In this document: one piece after another, positions 1 to 11,863 of the stretch
Layout of the letters: each line of letters starts with the position of its first letter
Position numbering within the stretch: the first letter of the stretch is position 1
Program-made: the position numbers and the translations under genes
NCBI RefSeq assembly: GCF_963855985.1
Contig: NC_087104.1
Coordinates: 9,114,001-9,178,000, forward strand
Origin: Ostrinia nubilalis
Lineage: Eukaryota; Arthropoda; Insecta; Lepidoptera; Crambidae
DNA length: 64,000 bases
Direction: 5' to 3'
Notes under the pieces: generated by a model
Told to the model about the DNA's origin: nothing
What the model saw: the letters and a program-made list of their open reading frames with translations, nothing else
Databases searched by the model: none

Positions 1-1945
1 AACGAGGTATGTACCTACTTAAAAAGAATCTGGAAGAATTCATCGCCTCAATATTTACAGGCTTTAACTAAATTAAATCTACCTTCAACAACATCTCAAG
101 ATCCTTATTAAGGACTTAAATTAATATGCTAATTAACCGATCGCCAAGACTGAACCGTTTAAATCTGCGAGAACGGCCCGGTGATTCGGCTGTAAAATCA
201 AGGGAATTACTATAGCCGGCCTGTAATACCGTTATACGGAGGTAGTTCCCAAAATAGAGCTGAGGAAGGGTTAATAAGAGGGGATGTCGTTAATTTCAGT
301 CGGTAAAGAGTAAGGTGGCCAAGTAACTGACGTCTACGGGATAGACTTGCAATCTTAGATTAATAAAGCCTAGATAGATAGTCAGTGCACGAAAGGTGAG
401 GCAGTTTTTAGGGAGCCGGCACGGCTTACCCGTAAACGTCACATGAACTGTCAAAGTGAAAAAATGGTAAACACGTCCGACGAATTTTAATTAATTAAAA
501 CGGTTTGTGCTGTGAAAGGGTGTCTAAAATACATCAGAAAAACGAAAGAAAGTGACCAGTGTTACATTTCATAAGTAAGTACTACAATTCGACGCGTATT
601 TTGCTTGAATTTGGCTTTCAAAAATTAAATACGGGAATGATACCAGTAACAAGAAAATTTATTTCCCAATTGTTCGCCGTACAAATACACTTCCTTTTTT
701 ATGAAATCGAGACTTTTAAGTCGATTTATCTTATTGTTATTAGGTAGGTACTTTGAATTCAATAAATAAGTAAGTACATGATGCGTTTTGTTTTTGTTAA
801 TTATAAAATAATTAAAAACGTATTAAAAATTTCCCTACTTTCGGGAAAATCGCCTTCACTGTCTACACTCCCCAACAAAATTGACACTAATGACATAAGA
901 TTTTTGCCTCACTCTTGACGAAGCGTTTGTATGAAGACTATCCATCTAGGTTTTATTAATCTAAGCTTGCAATTTACTATTTTCTGAGTTCTACAACTCG
1001 CTTCAAAACTAAATATTTATACGTGAATGTACGTCGTAAGAGAATCAGTGTCTTCAGCACTAGATAGGGCGATCCAAAATACTTAGATTGGTTCAAAAAC
1101 TCGATTTTGACCACCTTGTCACAAACCTTGTCTATTTGAACGTTGTTGTAGCATAACTACGAACCTACAATTAGACTGCATTTATATCTAAATACTACTA
1201 GATGCTACTAATATCCTTTTCGCGTCTGTTTTTCAATTTATCGAGCATTAATAAAACATCTGATTAAAATTCTAGTGCTTACCATTTATAAATCTCATCT
1301 CTTCACATTTTTACAGACAATAAAATGCTGTATGACTGTTGATTTGTTGTGTTTCTAATCCGTGTCCTATAAAAGTCTTCAAAAGATAGCCACCCTACAC
1401 CAGCCTCTCGATACGGCGTCGAGTTTCAGAGTCGCCTGCCGCGTTACCTACCGAATTACTTGTGGCCAATGGAAGAGCAAACTACTTAACCTAATTAAGG
1501 AAAAAATCTTACTGACTACCGGGAATCCGTCCTTTTTCGACTCGGTAATAAAGGCTCCAATTATAGCTGATTTTACTTGAAATTGTACTTACAGGGTTTG
1601 TCAAATCGAGAGCTCTCTGAAATTTCTTAACTTTGAGTGTTTGTGTTGAGAGGTGTGTCAGACAAACTTTCTTGTAGGCACTGCATTTTTGGACAGTAAA
1701 TTTTATATTAGTCGTTAAAAATTTTGCATGCATAGAAGTAAATTGCACCTGAAAAACATTAACTATCTATGATGATAAAGCTTGCTGCCTTCGTTGGTCG
1801 TTCGTTGATTTATACAACCTGTTCAATTATAGTACAGGCACAGATAATATAATATACAGGTAATGTAACTTATTTTATCTAAACCATTTTATCTACATTG
1901 ATTTTTATATAAAAGCACATGACATAGCTAGTTATTTTATTTCTA
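1..1945. other. Upstream non-coding DNA, no feature recognised
   Basis: AT-rich sequence with stops in all frames at short intervals. The open frames present (62-79 codons) have no recognisable motif and are treated as chance. No inverted repeat, tail or RNA gene was seen. It lies about 15 kb upstream of the only supported gene start. Confidence 0.5.
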
Positions 1946-2155
1946 ACTAAGCGGCCCGCCCGGTTTCGCACGGGTGCAATGGAATTTCTTGCCTTTTCTC
2001 TTCTGTAATATTCATGTTTTATGCATATAAACCTTCCTCTTGAATCACTCTATAAAAAACCGCATCCAAATCCGATGCGTAATTTTAAAGATCGAAGCAT
2101 ACATAGGGACAGACAGACAGACAGGAAAGCGATTTTGTTTTATACTATGTAATGA
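1946..2155 (-). mobile_element. Helitron-like short element, family 'TCACTACATAGTATAAA'
   Basis: Read on the minus strand, it starts with TC followed by an ATTACATAGTATAAAAC-like head, passes through a stretch with the CAGACAGACAGACAG run, and ends near a GC-rich hairpin-like stretch and a decayed CTAG (here CTTAG) before T. The same family occurs on the plus strand at 11905-12073 with cleaner termini. Ends in TC and CTAG, insertion between A and T, and no target duplication are the known Helitron pattern. This copy is non-coding. The family name is my inference. Confidence 0.6.
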
Positions 2156-2424
2156 TAATTATGTCGCCTCTCCCCACGCACTGAGGTAGGTACCCAACTT
2201 ACCTACCTAGTTAGGTACTAGTATTCTTAGTCGCACACTCGCCTTATAATTCTCCGTAATAATAAAATTAGAAGTTAAGTGCTCGTTAGGCTGTAAGTAA
2301 AGTAGACAGAAACAGTGAGATCCAGACTTTTAAGATAGGTTTAGTAGTCTTCAGAGGCTGCTTAGGGCGTAATTAGCCTAAAGTTTAATCCGGTAAAAGT
2401 GCTGTGCCAAATACCTGAACATTT

Positions 2425-2543
2425 GGACTGAGTTGCACCACCTTACTTTGACCGTAATTTTGACGATAATCGGTGTTTTTTGTATGGAGTCTAACAGATT
2501 TTTGACGTGTGTCAAAGTTAAAGTAAGATGGTACAACCCAGCC
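2425..2543. mobile_element. MITE family A, copy 1
   Basis: A short near-palindrome with ends GACTGAGTTGCACCACC and its complement GGTACAACCCAGCC. Just inside each end are ACTTTGAC/GTCAAAGT words. The same element recurs at 30038, 56748 (half only) and 62669, which makes it a dispersed non-autonomous family. The cleanest copy (62669) has a TTA duplication, suggesting a PIF/Harbinger-type mover. This copy has no clear duplication. Confidence 0.75.
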
Positions 2544-4031
2544 TGAATTCGTTCAAGTTACAAAGCAACATTTTCCAATGCCCTACCACCGTTATTGCAT
2601 TCATTTATGCTTTATTGATTGCCACAAACCGTGCAATCATAGAAAGTCCTTTGTCAATTGAATGCTTTGTGGCCGCTAAAGTGATAAGTGTTGCCATTAT
2701 TACCATATCTGTTATTCTGTCTATTCATTTCTTTCGTCGCATTTGAGTCAATTATTTAGTTGTTGGTCGCGGCTCAGGGCTTTTGCATATTCCGTATCAT
2801 TGACGTTGATTGTTCGCTCCATTAACTACATTACTGGCAATTTGTATTGTTATTTCTTTAGAAATTAAACTTGGCTAATTTAATAGAATCAAACGTAAAT
2901 AAATTGAGGTGCAATCAACCTAAGTTTTGCGAATGCTCTGTATGTTTTTTAATTAGTTGACGCTTACTGAACTTCAGGCATCTGATCTTGGAAATCCTGC
3001 GTAATCAAGAGACGATTTTGTAGGTACTTTGTTCCTCAGTCGATATGAGATCGTCAAGTTATGTTATTAAGTGAACAGTTTCTGATCTTTTGATCAGGTA
3101 TTCGCCATTCTGATTAAGTGATAGCCATTACGAGGCTCTAGAGTATTCTAGAAGAAATTGATTAGTCACACATTACATTAATATTGTGTAACCAGACTCT
3201 AAATGTACTTTTTAATTTCGTAAACATGTCAAGCAAATTGAATTGCTTACGGTGAAACCTATACACATTAGTATTAGTTACGTTAAAGGTCTTGGTCTGA
3301 GTGGCACTTTATGGAGTAATTGATTTATTATATTATTATAACAAGATGAAATGTGCACAAATACATTTATCGATGATAGGGCAGACGGCATAGAATTCGT
3401 GCAGTGTCCCTTATTGGAGTTACCCGGCGTATATCAAATGAAGTCTTTCTAAACTATTCGACGGAGCAACGATTCGATTGACGATCTCTAACACTACGGC
3501 TTAGCTGTCTTGATACTTTTAAATGACAATATCCGATTCAAATCTCTGACTTTAAATTGTTGACAGACCAGAAAGCATTAAATATTTTCTCTATTTTAGG
3601 ACAATGTAACATTTATTTATACATATTATATTATTTAACGTAACAATTTAAAAATCACATGAAACTCTACCCAAAACAGTAGCAATCTAAACAAAGTTAA
3701 AGCTAATAATTGAAATAATAAACAAAAAGCCACGGTTATTCAGTTATTTTTCAGTGAGCGTCTCTACAATGTGTTTTTAAGGTTTGCAGACAATATCCAG
3801 AGAGTTTTGTTACGGCATTGATTTGTAAAATGTATCAAAAATTTTCAAAGCAAATACACACGAGAATTTATTGGCCCTTAGATGTTCCTACGTTAATGTT
3901 GTCCATTAATAGTAGGTATCTTAAAAGTCTAAATATTTTATTTTGCTTTTAATAAAAGGTAAAGTCAATCCGAAAAATTATCACAGTTGCAGATACAGAT
4001 GAATATGCAGTATCTAGTAATTTATTGATTA
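2544..4031. other. Non-coding DNA, nothing recognised
   Basis: AT-rich sequence without open frames of note, tandem repeats or inverted repeats that I could see. Confidence 0.45.
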
Positions 4032-4233
4032 CTAGCTTTTGCCCGCGGCTTCACCCGCGTGGAATTTAGTTTGTCACAGATCGTCATAAATTGTAGCCTA
4101 TATGCTAATCTGGGTTATAAACAATAATACTGTAAAGTTTCAACTAAATCCGTTCAGTAGTTTTTACGTGAAAGAGTAACAAACATCCAGACATCCATAC
4201 ATCCAAACTTTCGCATTTATAAATTTAAAAGGA
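4032..4233 (-). mobile_element. Helitron-like short element, family with CCGCGGGC 3' hairpin
   Basis: On the plus strand it begins A|CTAGCTTTTGCCCGCGGCTT and ends AAAAGGA|T, so on the minus strand it runs TC...CTAG inserted between A and T, as Helitrons do. The body contains the 'aactaaatccgttcagtag' and 'gagtaacaaacatccagaca' words typical of this abundant lepidopteran repeat. The reverse-oriented relative at 44653 shares the whole body. It is non-coding. Assignment to Helitrons rests on the termini and on the same type of 3' end sitting next to a Helitron helicase remnant at 45092. Confidence 0.65.
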
Positions 4234-4838
4234 TTTTTAAGGGGGAGGAATCTAAGAAAGCAATTAGGCTTATTCGATTCTATTCGTCAAGTACCAAGCA
4301 GCATCGGTCGGCGTATACGACTGGGTCGATACTCACATGATTGTAAATGTAGATTGATTGGGTCCCGTCGTGTTTCTTTTTCACCGAGTCGCTAGCTCGC
4401 TCCATTACGACACTATTCTCGACTGCACTGCCAGATAGTTCATAATATGTCGCGATTTGTAAATATTGCCCCTCGTTTTGCTGGAGTCTGAAACGTATTT
4501 CCAGACTGACGTTTAGCTGAAACAGTCGGAAATTCATTTAGGTATATGATTGAAAACGTTCTACCTAGCTTTAGTTCCACGGCATTGCCATGGTAAAAGG
4601 GCTGTTTAGAACTTTTCACCAATATAGTAATCGACGACAGAAAAATACATCATTGCTAAACATCTTTTCTAAAATACATCTTTATCTAAAAATAAATGAC
4701 ACTACAAGAATGAATTATGTAACTTGGAGAGAAACCTAAAAAAAAGAGGTTTTGTACTGTATCTTTGTTCAGTCTGCACATATTTGATGTACTCGAATTT
4801 GGTTATTCTTAGCGTTAGATATTTCCCGGCAATTAGTG
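4234..4838. other. Non-coding DNA, nothing recognised
   Basis: Two short minus-strand open frames (4280-4537, 4440-4622) overlap here but show no family motif and no flanking splice context that I trust. No repeat was recognised. Confidence 0.4.
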
Positions 4839-5050
4839 GTGACTGAGTTTGTTCCGGCGTTTCTTCTCAGCACTTGCCATATGTTTGTCTCGAAGCGCTG
4901 GTAGGGCCCAAAAGATAAGGAGACATGTAAAGTGCCCCATAAGGGCTAACTTTTCTTTTTTATTATTTTCTATAATAATTTTGACGTTCATAAGTGCCAC
5001 TTGTGGTCTAAACTGAATAAATACTTTTGATTTTGATTTTGATTTTTTTA
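4839..5050 (+). mobile_element. 3' end of a 5'-truncated non-LTR retroelement with TTTTGA tail
   Basis: The segment ends with GTGGTCTAAACTGAATAAAT followed by a (TTTTGA)-type repeated tail at about 5027-5048. A repeated tail after an AATAAA-like signal is the mark of a LINE or SINE 3' end. I recall this tail (GCCACTTGTGG...AATAAAT) from lepidopteran repeats but cannot name the clade with certainty. No coding sequence remains. Confidence 0.6.
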
Positions 5051-5465
5051 AATGAAACGACAACTTAGGTGCCAATAACTATTGTGTTCGAAAAAATTTA
5101 TCATCAGGCTTTAAAAACAATGCAAATATTTACTATTCCCTGTAATAAAAATGTTTAATGTATCCTACCTATGCAGAAGACAGGTATTTCTTCGTCAAAA
5201 TTTCTCTTGCAAGTTTGGCAAAAACTGTGTATGCTGACGTACAAAATCCTTTCTTCGAGAATAATACAAAGAGTTAGCGTTGCAACTCAAAGCGGCGGGG
5301 TACAGTCGGCTTCGACAATAAATATTAAGCGGTGTAATGTAAAATAAATGGATATTTAAAAAATAAAATTTTCAGATAAAGACAGACCTATAAAAATAAC
5401 TAGTAATTAATGATCCCACTTCTAACAATTAGCACGGCCCAGAAAAATAATTAAATAAGGAATTT

Positions 5466-5517
5466 ACATCAGGTGCGATTGTGGTCAAATACCTGCCTTG
5501 TTATGCATAAAAAAAAT
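5466..5517 (+). mobile_element. Very short LINE 3' tail (ACATCAGGTGCGATT family)
   Basis: About 50 bases matching the 3' end of longer copies at 14977-15074 and, more loosely, 51478-51573, and ending in an A run. It is a severely 5'-truncated non-LTR retroelement insertion. Confidence 0.65.
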
Positions 5518-5736
5518 TTTCAGTTTGTTCCGTTGTGATCGAAAGCTGAGATGCTTTACTAAGAGGGTAAGTATTTAATGTTAAGCAGTTTTTTCAAACA
5601 CATCTAACATAAATTAATATTGAGACAATTGGAAAAATGTAGGCTTTATTGAAGAAAATTTATACTAAACCTATATCATCACACCCTACATATAACATAA
5701 GTTCCATATTCATTTATTGCATCTTATTACAAAACA

Positions 5737-7025
5737 ATACATGAGTATTTCTCAAAAAAAATGTACGTAACGAAACGGTAGTAACGAAATAGTAAGGCCA
5801 TAAGGCTTGTTATACATTGGCGAAATATTGTGAATGCTCTTCATTTATTCAATTCGAAATATTTGTAAGTATGCACCCAAATACGGGGTAATATTAAGGG
5901 GTTAGAAATAAAATAAGGGAGTAATCATTCATACTATTTTAATAAAATTATTTTTGTTCCATCATGTTTATCCATTTTGAGTCGTTCTCTGTAAGCTTTT
6001 TGCCTTTCGGCATTGGTTTTTGGCGGCATTCCTAAAAAAACAAAAGAAGTAATCACATAAAAACGTAATCTAAATAATTTGATAATTTTTTGCTGGTGGC
6101 ACTTCTGTAAAGCAGATAGTATCCAATCCTTTTGTTATTAACGCTCTATATTTTTTGAAATAAATTAAGTAGTGAATATTACTATGCTTAGTCAGGTAAT
6201 AACAATATACACTCAGCATTATGTTGTACTTTTTCGTAACGTAACGAAATTCGTAAAAAACGTAACGAAATATTAGACAAAATGAGATCAGAAACAAGTA
6301 TTTTTTTGATAAAATTTGTTACAGCAAATATAAAAGCTTACTAAATGTTCGTACCACACGTATTACAAAAAATGGTTAAATGAAGACTTACCGTTCTATA
6401 TAAAATCGCTGATTTTACTGCCTGTTACGAAAAAGTAATCCCACAAAACACACACGTTTTCACTAATTTTCGCGATAGATGTTATGGCGGAGACGTCAGG
6501 CCAACAGCCATTCAGAGTGCAGCTATTGTTGTCCGTGTAAAATAAATACGGAATTGTTCAGAAACCATGGGAAAGTAGAAATAAATCGTAACTAAAGAGT
6601 AAATAACGAAATAGTAAATGAGAGCGACTCATTTTGTTTTTTTGCTTTAAATTGCCAATTCATTATGACACCCCCTAGAAAATCAATTTGATACAGAAAC
6701 TGCGATTACTGTAGAACGATAATACAAAGAAATTTACAATAATTTAGTTACGTGTCGCATTTTATGAAACAAAAATACATGAAAAAGCTAGGGTGGCAAA
6801 CAGGTTTTTGTATGAAAGGTAAAAAAGGACTATTTTTAAAATATCTAGATATTTAGTAATAAGTAGGATTATAGCTATAATTCTTCGTTATCTTAAAGAT
6901 TAATATTCATCCTTCAAAATTGTGTGTGTTTTTTTTGTGTGATGATTTATAAATATAAAACTTTTGAACTGTTTCAAAGCACACTTTTTTTTTTCAAAAT
7001 GTACATTTTTTTGAGAAATACTCAC
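5737..7025. mobile_element. Candidate DNA transposon bounded by inverted repeats
   Basis: The segment is bounded by ATGAGTATTTCTCAAAAAAA (left, near 5741) and its inverted complement near 7000-7025, about 26-30 bases with a few differences. Inside are repeated GTAACGAAAT words (about 5775, 6237, 6262, 6603) and, on the minus strand, a short basic protein start at 6029. The size and termini fit a degenerate DNA transposon, but no target duplication or transposase core was recognised. Confidence 0.35.
5934..6029 (-). pseudogene. Short basic protein start (MPPKTNAERQKAYRERLK), probable transposon exon remnant
   Basis: A minus-strand frame of 31 codons begins MPPKTNAERQKAYRERLKMD and then reaches a stop. 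The opening resembles the AER/EKxxAYRERLK basic start that I recall from uncharacterised arthropod multicopy proteins, many of them thought to be transposon-derived. It lies inside the inverted-repeat segment 5737-7025. Downstream residues do not continue the family, so this is either a first exon or a broken copy. Function unknown. Confidence 0.4.
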
Positions 7026-7143
7026 ATACCAAGTCACGAAAAATCAACAATGAAAATAACTCACTTTATGTTTATTTATTTATTTGATCACCAACAAGGT
7101 TACATTGTAGCGTTCAGCAAACGATTTCCTCACCGACAGTGTA

Positions 7144-7395
7144 AAAAATACGCAGCCGACTGTACGTTCCCCGACGTAACCTCGTTGCTCTTGATTTGTG
7201 GAAGCAAACAGGGCTTATTCCCGCGAACAATAATGTGAGGACGCTTGACACATTTTTGCTGGCCAGACGTTCTGCTGAAGTTCTGTTTCAGTGACGCTTG
7301 GTGCACTTTGTTGTTCATACTCATGAGAGTTCAGTGAAACGATGTAAGATTTAGTGACTGATTTAGGGACGGGATTGTGATTACGGTTAGATTAG
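7144..7395. repeat. Duplicated unknown sequence, copy 1
   Basis: About 200 bases are almost identical to 10290-10480, and weaker similarity extends to about 7395. The shared core includes CGACGTAACCTCGTTGCTCT and TTTGCTGGCCAGACGTTC. Compared with copy 2, this copy lacks one C in the 'ttattccc' run, which changes the reading frames. Copy 2 reads protein-like on the plus strand (VTSLLLICGSKQGLFPANNN), whereas copy 1 is open on the minus strand. I do not recognise the element. It is probably a coding piece of a transposon or a captured exon. Confidence 0.6.
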
Positions 7396-8145
7396 GTACT
7401 ACCGAATTACACAGTACCTGGGTGAATATCCCAAACACGTTTTTTACGCGGCGGAGCTGAGAATCGATGAGAGAAATGTAACTAGACCGATGATTTTTTT
7501 TCTGTATATAGTTTATACAGCGTTTTACACGATAGCAAAGTCTTCAGGACAATAGGTAGTTATTTTATGTACTAAAAAAATTTTCAAAGACCCAAAATCT
7601 AATAGCGGTGGCGCGTCCTAACTCGATTTCTACTCATAAATTGTGTTATTCCTTCTTTCTCGGGGATTCTAGTAATTTAAAAATAGTATAGCCATAAAAT
7701 ACATTAAATAAGACTTCCAAATGATATGAAAGAAATGTGATATTTCATATTTTAAGTGTTTTAAATAGCCTCTCAAAACTGTCCCACGAAAAAAAGCAAT
7801 TACAGTGGCTCAATTTCGACACTCTCTTACTTCTCCAAAGAAGCTTTGAGAGACGTAGAGTTCTTCTTCCCTGCATCACTCAACTGTGTCCTCCTGATCG
7901 GGCTATAAAGACTTGCGACTTGTGGTATTGTTTTTCCAGCAGACCCGTAAATATTAGTATCAGCGGCACAGGAATACAAAATTTTTCAATTTCGCTGGCA
8001 AGTGTATGAGTGAAAGCTACTTACTTAGATGCTAAACGATTCTTTAACATGATTAAAGTTTGGTGTTTTGTTGTATCTGCATACAAAAATTATTGATCAG
8101 AATTATAGTTTTGTTTATAATTTGAATTTTGTAACAGTTTTTCAA
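7396..8145. other. Non-coding DNA between repeat pieces
   Basis: No gene was recognised. It contains an isolated TGGCTCAATTTCGAC (about 7786) resembling the GGTGGC-type words at 8146 and 9961. The 90-codon plus-strand frame at 7737-8009 shows no motif. Confidence 0.35.
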
Positions 8146-8184
8146 TTCCGGTGGCGCAATTTCGGTGGCTCCGGTGGCGAATCT

Positions 8185-9850
8185 ATTGCCGGAATTGGTC
8201 TTATTGGCTCTGGAGCATTGTACCTAGGTCTACTAAGGTCTCAGTCATAACTACAATATCGTCAGTGAATCGAAGTTGTGTGATGTACTCGCCGTATCTT
8301 GATACTGAGCTCGGTCTAGCTCAGAAGCTTGAAAACCTCTAAGTGGGAGGTAGTGAAGACTTTAAGAGATTATGGTGTCTCCAACTCTGAACCCTCGCAG
8401 CAATCAGATAAGTTTCGAGTTCTGATCTTGGGGGAGGGCTGATATGATGAAGTTTTCATACAAATACTTCAGAAGTTGCATGTATTGACAGTCAATTTGA
8501 CGCCATTAAAGAGACTGTAGCACAGCCCAGGTCTTGACCGAATCGAAGAAGGTACAAAAAGGCCAATAATAATGAATGATTATAGTCCTCAGTCTTCTGC
8601 ATAATTTGACGCAGCATTAAATATGTACGTAGTATTACAAACGTCTTTTTGAAAATGAGGTTGTCTGGGAGACTGGATGTTTCAGGAAAAAGCTGCCTCA
8701 CCTGACTCTGGACCATCGCCAACGTCCATTCCATTCCAGTCTCTAGCACCACCACCATGTCTTATTTTTTGGTTTATCGACCAATAAACATGGTGGTATT
8801 TAAGAGAACTTTAGTACTAGCATTCCATCTGATTTCATAAGCTCAGTTGTGATTTCATTATCTCCTGGTACACACCTTGTTGTTTTTAATAGGGCATTCT
8901 AATCTCACTCAAGCTAAAGTCTAGGATATCTTCGCTAAAGTGTCGGAATAATCTCGATCTTCAGCCTAATTACTAGTAGTGCTTCTTAATCTCTCCTAGC
9001 AGCTTAGGCATTTACCAAAATGGTTCTGCTATCCTCGTTATTCATGTTGGTATATTCAATTTGGTCCTCGCAAATACATACTTTCGATTTATTACAAAAA
9101 AATCGTCTCTATAATACACTTTGTATCAGCGTGAGGACTTGGATAGCTATTTATACATCGATACTAAGCAGAATCTTAAAAACAGATGAGAATAGTCCTG
9201 AAACAGCTAAAATTTCCCTAGTCTCGTAGGTTGCAATCTATTCTGCCACTCGAGATGAAAATTCGTGCGGCTTTGGAGCTGGTCGTGGCTTAGGCTTCAT
9301 CAGTCGACAGCTTTTGAGCATCTTTTATTCGGCATTCTTCTATTTCGGTGATGACTTCTTCTTCTTCCTCGGTCCCTCACTGATGATAGATCTAGAAATA
9401 TCTTCATACTTAATCTCCAGTTCGCATGGTCTTTAGCCAATAATTAGTTGCGTAATTCTGAGTATAGGATAGGTATGATACCATCATGAAAACTTGGCTA
9501 GCCTGGACCAATATTTTTACTTATGGAAGATAAACCTAACACCAACCTGGGGCAGTTGGTCGCCCTCCCGGGACTAGAGTTGGTTTCTGGGTTTGAGGGT
9601 CATGTATGATGTCTTTGTGATGACTCTAGAATAACGGGGCTGTTGGCGGCTAGAGCCAGAAAGTTTTGGATTTGTTCTCTATGGAGGGATTTTGCCGTTA
9701 TCACCATGCTTAGCAGGCTGGTTGGTAGTTCCAGTATGGTAGTATAATACCCAGAAAGATGCTGCAGTCCACCCTCCAGTATTTTGATTCCTTAGTCGGC
9801 TATTACGACTCACGTGGGAAGATTTGATGCTTTTTTAGGGTCACAACACA
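8185..9850 (-). pseudogene. Decayed RTE-type LINE, reverse transcriptase relic
   Basis: On the minus strand several reverse transcriptase blocks can be read in order, broken by frameshifts and stops. At about 8560-8640, LRQIMQKTEDYNHSLLLAF matches the block before the first catalytic region. At about 8200-8300, YGEYITQLRFTDDIVVMTET contains the catalytic F-x-DD box (FADD in most family members, FTDD here) followed by LVDLGTML. Weak remnants of the endonuclease part may lie between 9300 and 9750. The family is the lepidopteran 'endonuclease-reverse transcriptase' RTE-like group. It is inactive. Boundaries are approximate. Confidence 0.7.
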
Positions 9851-10289
9851 GGCCTGAATATTGTTTTTAATTATAAACATCTTTACTTTAATTGATTACA
9901 AATAAATAAGTAATTTGAGACAATCATCCGTAACATTCCGAAGTCCGCTGTATAAATAAATTTCGGTGGATTGGTTCTTAATTCCGGTGGCTCAAATACA
10001 ATTTCGGTGGCTCTTGATAATTTCAAATTGACATATCTCGAGAAGTATTAATAATATTTTGATCTCTACCATATCATTGAATAATACAAGTTATTTACTA
10101 TTATTTCTGCCACAAAAAAGTTTTGGAAAGTGGAAATTAAAATTCGCCACCGGAATTAGGCAAAAAACGAGTTTGTTGATATTCACCCACCTAATCACTC
10201 CGTCGCTTCATGTAGTTTTGGTTACAAACAGAAATGCGTCGACGTGCTCCATGTACCACGAGTTACAAAGTACTACCAGATTTCCGCAC

Positions 10290-10548
10290 CAAAAACACGC
10301 ATCTGACTGTACGTTCCCCGACGTAACCTCGTTGCTCTTGATTTGTGGAAGCAAACAGGGCTTATTCCCCGCGAACAATAATGTGAGGACGCTTGACACA
10401 TTTTTGCTGGCCAGACGTTCCGCTGAAGTTCTGTTTCAGTGACGCTTGATGCACTTTGTTGTTCATACTTAGGAGAATTTTGTGAAATATGGCCGATGTA
10501 TTCTGAAATGCGTCTTGATTTTGGGATTGGATTGTGATAACAGTTGTA
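10290..10548. repeat. Duplicated unknown sequence, copy 2
   Basis: Partner of 7144-7395. It has one extra C relative to copy 1 and is interrupted at its right side by the MITE at 10552-10830. The two copies flank the LINE relic, about 3 kb apart, in direct orientation. The plus-strand frame through the core ends at a stop just before GACGCTTG. Confidence 0.6.
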
Positions 10549-10551
10549 TTA

Positions 10552-10830
10552 AGCCATGTATTCATTAGGCAACATTTGTTGATAAACACTGTTTATAAAC
10601 TGTTCATAAACAATGTTTCATAATGTTTCATCATCTCTGTAAACAGTTTGTAAACAGTCCATAATCATAGGTAATGAAACATTGTTTATGATACATGTTG
10701 CTGTGCTCCCCGCTATGAGTGGAGAGAGCAAGTGTGGACGGCCAAGTTTCAGAAACCTGTGTTTATGGTAAACTTGTGTCACACTAGTCAAACAGTTTAT
10801 CAACAAATGTTGCCAAATGAATACATGGCT
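10552..10830. mobile_element. MITE with 36-bp terminal inverted repeats and TTA duplication
   Basis: The ends are AGCCATGTATTCATTAGGCA... and its complement ...TGAATACATGGCT, pairing over about 36 bases with one clear mismatch. TTA at 10549-10551 and 10831-10833 is the target duplication. A 3-bp TTA site points to PIF/Harbinger-type transposition. Inside are several repeats of TAAACAGTTT/GTTTATAA-like words. It is non-coding. Confidence 0.8.
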
Positions 10831-11863
10831 TTAACTTCCAGAGTAATCTTTTGAGATTTTTTCTTTGGACATTATAAATAATGCATTTTTTTATACATAC
10901 TTATGAGTATACGAGATCGTCGTTAGTTTCTCGCTATGTAGGTATGTGTATACGAGAAAAATAGGAAAGTGAACATCTTGAGTATTGATTGATTGAGTAG
11001 GTAATTTGACTGCGGTATGCTTGATTCGCTTAAGTATACCTACCTAAAGCAAAGTTTGCAGGCATAGATAACTTTTTCGCATACATATTTTTAGTGTAGT
11101 GGTGACCTACCAAAACCAAAGCGAGCGATGCTTTGAACAAAAGCTTGCGGCATTATAGGTTTTCTTTTCAGATTTATCGTTATATTTTAAAATTTCTGCT
11201 TCATCTCGTATGGCAAAGAAAACCATCTCCCAAATACACAAATTGTGACGTCATAAAAGTGAACGTTTCTATTCAGCCTTTTTACTGGGGTCGCATGTAC
11301 AGACGACCGCACCACATCGACCACATTTTTGTTGCAAAATGAGTCCTATCACAGGGACTTACGAATGTGTGTACACATTTTACTTGATAAACACCGCTCA
11401 ACTTAGCCCGATCGGGATGAAAGGGGCAGTATTATACAGACATTTTGTGCATAGTGTTGCCACTTCTGTACTCGGGACAAATATAAAAAATATGAAATAT
11501 AAAAAACTTAGTTCTTCTTCTTGTCGTGTCGACAACAAACCTACACAGCGACAGCCCAAAACAACTCCGCCACAAGAGTGGCGTTGTCAGTAAACCTTAA
11601 TTAAATCTTCATTTTGGGCACGCAGGGCACGACATCATGTGCTTCGAACTTAATTGAAAAATACTTTGGACTACTATTTTTATTTTATTTTATTTATTGA
11701 GGTATACCAACAACATTACATACAAAGTAATTGCATGAAAATCTTACATATAGAATATTTACTATTTGAATTATGTGGATTTTAGAAAGAAATATTTGAG
11801 TATCTTTATCCAAGACTTACAGGATCAGATATTCGTCAAGATCCATCCAGTAGATTTTGCATG
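10831..11863. other. Non-coding DNA with a possible LINE tail at 11682-11730
   Basis: No gene was recognised. The TTTTATTTTATTTTATTTA stretch followed by TTGAGGTATACC at about 11682-11710 looks like the 3' end of a minus-strand LINE with a repeated tail, but support is weak. Confidence 0.35.
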
